From assembly GCA_030684645.1 (NCBI GenBank), contig JAUXUF010000075.1, positions 1-37,265 on the forward strand: DNA of 37,265 nucleotides, given 5' to 3'. The translations under genes and the position numbers were made by a program. Below, one piece after another: positions 34,892 to 37,265 of the stretch (position 1 is the stretch's first letter; the number at the start of each line of letters is the position of its first letter). The notes beneath the pieces are model-generated. The model was not told where the DNA came from and did not search any database. It worked only from the letters and a program-made list of their open reading frames with translations. This stretch comes from Bacteroidota bacterium. Lineage in GTDB: Bacteria; Bacteroidota; Bacteroidia; Bacteroidales; Prolixibacteraceae.

Positions 34892-35075
34892 TGGCTCACA
34901 AATATATTAATTGTGGCTCACAATACAACAAAAATGAGCTTTAAATTAACCTATTTTGAGCTTTAATTTATTTCTCCGGAATTTTTATGGCTCAATTGAT
35001 AGCAATTTATGGCTCAAAATGTAGAACTAATGAGCTATAAAAGCAAGGTTGGTGAGCTATGTTTTGTAATGAGCC
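34892..35075. repeat. array of nine TGAGCY motifs, in pairs 22 bp apart
   Basis: Motifs (TGAGCY or its complement) start at 34892, 34914, 34935, 34957, 34988, 35010, 35031, 35053 and 35070. The first eight form four pairs, each exactly 22 bp apart (two helical turns), and pairs alternate in orientation. The array fills the space upstream of the Fic gene. The remainder of 34869-35175 contains a palindrome and no convincing gene. See also 35998-36083. Confidence 0.75.
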
Positions 35076-35088
35076 AGGTTTAAACCTG
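35075..35088. repeat. 14-bp perfect palindrome
   Basis: CAGGTTTAAACCTG is a perfect palindrome overlapping the last TGAGCC motif of the array by one base. It could be an operator or a chance word. A 50-codon plus-strand frame begins just after it at 35094 but overlaps the methyltransferase 3' end; I do not call it a gene. Confidence 0.5.
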
Positions 35089-35175
35089 ACAAAATGAAAA
35101 ATGACAGAATTAGTGTATCATTTATTGTTTCAACCGGGCAGCACGAACAGGTTCATTTAGTATTAACAACGAAAG

Positions 35176-35865
35176 TTATAACGGCATCTTCTTTAGAGAA
35201 ATACGCACCCACATTGGTATTCCGGATAGCTTTATTTTTTCTATAAAGTAGTTATCAGCAAAACTCGTCTTTTCTATGATCGAGATGATTTCCTCTATCC
35301 GGTAACTCTTCTTTACCGATTCCCGGACTGCCAGGGGGCCAAATAACCGGCGGATCCAATTCAGCTGCCGAAGATTGTTTTTCAAGGCGATTTGAAATTC
35401 TTCTTTGTTGATATCTCTGTAAGCCTCGAAAAGATAGGCAGACCGGCCTGCCTTAAGAATCCGGTAAATTTCTTCAAGTGATTCCTCCGGGTAGTCCCAA
35501 AGATAAAAACTGCCAGAACAGGTGATCACAGAGAAAAAATCACTGTCGTAGTTTGTTTGCCGAATTGAGCCTACCTGCAGGTTTACCGGTATGTTTTGCA
35601 GATTATTCCTTGCCAGTTCAATCATTGCGTCAGAAATATCAAGTCCGAATAATTCGATCTCCGGGTTTCGCAGATGGATTTCGGCAAGTAACCTGCCCGG
35701 CCCTGTCCCGATATCCAGCAACGGTCCTTTTACCGTTTTGGAAACAAGATCAGATGCAATCTCTTCCAGCCGGCTTCGAATGGGCTCTGCATCCAGAAAT
35801 TTGTCGTATAAGCTTGCGCCGAAGCGTGCCAGTTTAACGAAGTATCTTTCACCTCTGGTTTTCAT
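35176..35865 (-). CDS. class I SAM-dependent methyltransferase
   Basis: The 229-residue protein has the Rossmann-type SAM motif I LLDIGTGPGRLL (about 50-61), motif II with acidic residue GLDISDAMIELARNNL, and a later VITCSGSFYLWDYPEESLEEIYRIL segment of the UbiE/COQ5-like group. The substrate is unknown. It is the only gene between the two TGAGCY loci, and a diverged copy of the array lies upstream of it. Confidence 0.85.
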   Translation of the reverse strand: MKTRGERYFVKLARFGASLYDKFLDAEPIRSRLEEIASDLVSKTVKGPLLDIGTGPGRLLAEIHLRNPEIELFGLDISDAMIELARNNLQNIPVNLQVGSIRQTNYDSDFFSVITCSGSFYLWDYPEESLEEIYRILKAGRSAYLFEAYRDINKEEFQIALKNNLRQLNWIRRLFGPLAVRESVKKSYRIEEIISIIEKTSFADNYFIEKIKLSGIPMWVRISLKKMPL

Positions 35866-35942
35866 AGAACCTCCTTTTTTACTGTAATATTGTGGATGCT
35901 TGTCTATACGACTACGTCAATCAATCAGGTTGCAGAATTCGA

Positions 35943-35958
35943 GTGTAAAAAATTACAC
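35943..35958. promoter_or_regulatory. short inverted repeat upstream of the methyltransferase
   Basis: GTGTAA and TTACAC flank four A, centred about 85 bases upstream of the methyltransferase start. It lies 40 bases from the TGAGCY copy and may be an operator. Confidence 0.3.
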
Positions 35959-35997
35959 ACGTTGATTTTTTGTTTCAATTTGGTTGCCGTAAAATTT

Positions 35998-36083
35998 ATT
36001 TATAGCACACAAGATTGCAATTTAAAGCTCAAAATGCAGGATTTAGGAGCCACAAAAGAGTGGTTGGTGAGCTCTGTTTTTTA
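35998..36083. repeat. diverged copy of the TGAGCY array
   Basis: The segment aligns without gaps to 34983-35068 at an offset of 1015 bp; I count about 67 identical of 90 bases when flanks are included. Motif equivalents at 36003, 36025, 36046 and 36068 keep the 22-21-22 spacing. Some motifs are decayed (TAGCACA at 36003). It lies 135-220 bases upstream of the methyltransferase start and 25 bases beyond the end of the next gene. Confidence 0.7.
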
Positions 36084-36107
36084 TTGTTATCGTTGGAAAC
36101 GAATAAA

Positions 36108-37265
36108 TCAAAATTTAAGTTTTAATTGGCCTTCAGCTTTTTTAAGTTTCCAGCAATCATTCCCTACATGTTGGGCAATATCTTCCAAAACACTCAATAT
36201 CGTTTGATGTTCAGGCGTAATTCCGTTCTTGAGCAATGGTAGAATAGCAAAAACAATCTCCTCAATATCAGGATTATGGCCTTCTCTTCCCTTTCGAGTT
36301 AAATAACTCAATAAATAGTATCGTATCCTTAACCTAACATCAATATGAGTTTGAAACTTTGTGTTCTTTTTTATCGTGAATTTATCGGTAGTTTCATCAT
36401 AATCGAAAGTGCTCATCAGTAGAGGTGTTAAATCGGTATATTCCTTTTTCAGTAAATCAAGGAACCCAAGCTCAAGGCCTTTAATAATCAATTCATCGTT
36501 TATCTGTTCGAGTGTTGCACCACTATTTTTAGCGATGATACCTTCAATGGTTTGCATAACTATTTCGGCAATGTCCATTCCAAGATTTGCTTTAAGAATA
36601 GCACGTGGTTTACGCACTTTACGGAAGTTGATGATCAACTGACCCGAAAGAACGGTGAACGGATTTTGACGTTTTTTGAAACTTGTTTGTCCATTTTTTT
36701 GGGCGACAGCACCGATATATTCAAAACCGCAATTTTCGGCAGTTTCGATAATCAGGTGCCAAAACTCAGGATCTTTATGTGCAAACACGAACGACAACCA
36801 ACGGTCAAATTTAAGCACACGATACATTTCTTTAATGCTTTGGGCGATAAGGCTATTGTAGTCTTCCTTGCTCTTATGATTTTCACCGCCTTCAATGGCT
36901 TCCTGATTATAATCGTCCTGTGTAACTTCGAGGTCAAGCCAAGCATTCCACATCACAGATAGATCAAGATAGGGGATTTTTTTGCCATAAGGTGGGTCGG
37001 TATAGATGTAATCAACGCTTTCTTTCGGAATCCATTTCAGGTTCGTTGCCGATGCTTTACGGATTGTTGCATTGCCAATGGTATCCTTATTTATATAGCC
37101 TGCCATTTCCAATTTTGCTCCTGCAACCTTCCTATATCTTAGTTCATAATATTTCATCAAGTCAATATCCATTGGATTAGGAGCAATTCTATATCGATAA
37201 TAACGAAATGCAGCAGCATCACCTTGACCATCCTTTGTGGCAATTTCAGAAGTGTGGTAAGTTAA
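36108..37265 (-). CDS. adenine-specific DNA methyltransferase-like protein, 5' end outside window
   Basis: The frame is open to the window's right edge (first codons visible: LTYHTSEIATKDG), so the gene is partial and its N-terminus is missing. The motif SVDYIYTDPPYGKKIPY with DPPY is motif IV of N6-adenine or N4-cytosine methyltransferases, followed by LSVMWNAWL, seen in DNA methylases with N-terminal zinc ribbons. Residues after about 240 of the visible part are not obviously catalytic. It may be part of a restriction or defence system continuing outside the window. I cannot choose the system type. Confidence 0.75.
   Translation of the reverse strand, partial: LTYHTSEIATKDGQGDAAAFRYYRYRIAPNPMDIDLMKYYELRYRKVAGAKLEMAGYINKDTIGNATIRKASATNLKWIPKESVDYIYTDPPYGKKIPYLDLSVMWNAWLDLEVTQDDYNQEAIEGGENHKSKEDYNSLIAQSIKEMYRVLKFDRWLSFVFAHKDPEFWHLIIETAENCGFEYIGAVAQKNGQTSFKKRQNPFTVLSGQLIINFRKVRKPRAILKANLGMDIAEIVMQTIEGIIAKNSGATLEQINDELIIKGLELGFLDLLKKEYTDLTPLLMSTFDYDETTDKFTIKKNTKFQTHIDVRLRIRYYLLSYLTRKGREGHNPDIEEIVFAILPLLKNGITPEHQTILSVLEDIAQHVGNDCWKLKKAEGQLKLKF

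Noticed and set aside
34892-35075. CRISPR array
   Set aside because: The repeated core is only 6-7 bp, orientation alternates, and spacers are not unique sequences of constant length between identical repeats.
35094-35246. A 50-codon plus-strand frame after the palindrome
   Set aside because: It overlaps the methyltransferase 3' end, has no recognised homology and no promoter evidence.

Overview
The window looks like a chromosomal stretch from a member of the Bacteroidota, probably near Marinilabiliales/Prolixibacteraceae. This is an inference from gene content: paired glycine-lipid acyltransferases (GlsB/GlsA type), a FISUMP-domain remnant, a membrane-anchored LytTR regulator, a PurF-like paralogue behind a SPOR lipid-wall gene, weak or absent Shine-Dalgarno signals and -7 boxes of the TAnnTTTG type. 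No rRNA is present. One tRNA-Gly (CCC) is present.

Bases 1-9360 are a damaged prophage on the minus strand: a HTH protein, a small unknown, a DUF1376 replication protein, a DnaB-type helicase, two small unknowns, an HK97 gp10-like protein, a tape measure gene and a head-morphogenesis-like gene. An IS4/ISH3-like element (2829-4206) with inverted ends and a 5-bp target duplication splits the tape measure gene. Taking out the element and one duplication copy restores a single 1073-codon frame. The head gene is cut off at the left edge by the end of a second, ISAzo13-like element. No integrase, portal, terminase or lysis gene is visible. The prophage ends beside the 3' end of the tRNA.

Bases 9594-13140 hold host genes: a phospholipid acyltransferase, a BASS-family transporter and an alkaline phosphatase. 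Bases 13162-20144 form a minus-strand cluster around a glycyl radical enzyme: two paralogous membrane proteins sharing a GWPAWE motif, a DUF6765 protein with a zinc phospholipase C/S1-P1 metal motif, the glycyl radical enzyme (frameshifted in a G tract), an SCP2-like lipid-binding protein, the radical SAM activase and an AlbA_2 protein (frameshifted). This combination suggests an uncharacterised lipid or head-group pathway and is my main candidate for a new system.

Bases 20339-28216 hold a ferritin-like/VIT1 transporter, a GNAT protein, a YjjX-type NTPase, a HepT/MntA toxin-antitoxin pair (hepT frameshifted), an AhpD-like protein, a SPOR protein with a PurF-like amidotransferase, and glsB/glsA. 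Bases 28220-30750 are a graveyard: a possible group II intron tail, a FISUMP remnant, a DUF2135 lipoprotein with two frameshifts, a transposase tail and the 3' end of mpl. Bases 30765-33256 carry a B12-binding radical SAM protein and a LytTR regulator.

Bases 33515-37265 hold a truncated DUF1801 gene, a Fic protein whose motif has Gln in place of the usual His, a SAM methyltransferase and a DNA methylase running off the right edge. The spaces between them carry a diverged repeat of TGAGCY motifs placed exactly 22 bp apart, seen in three intergenic regions. At least six single-base indels break genes in this window. They may be real decay, slippage sites or sequencing error, and raw reads are needed to tell.
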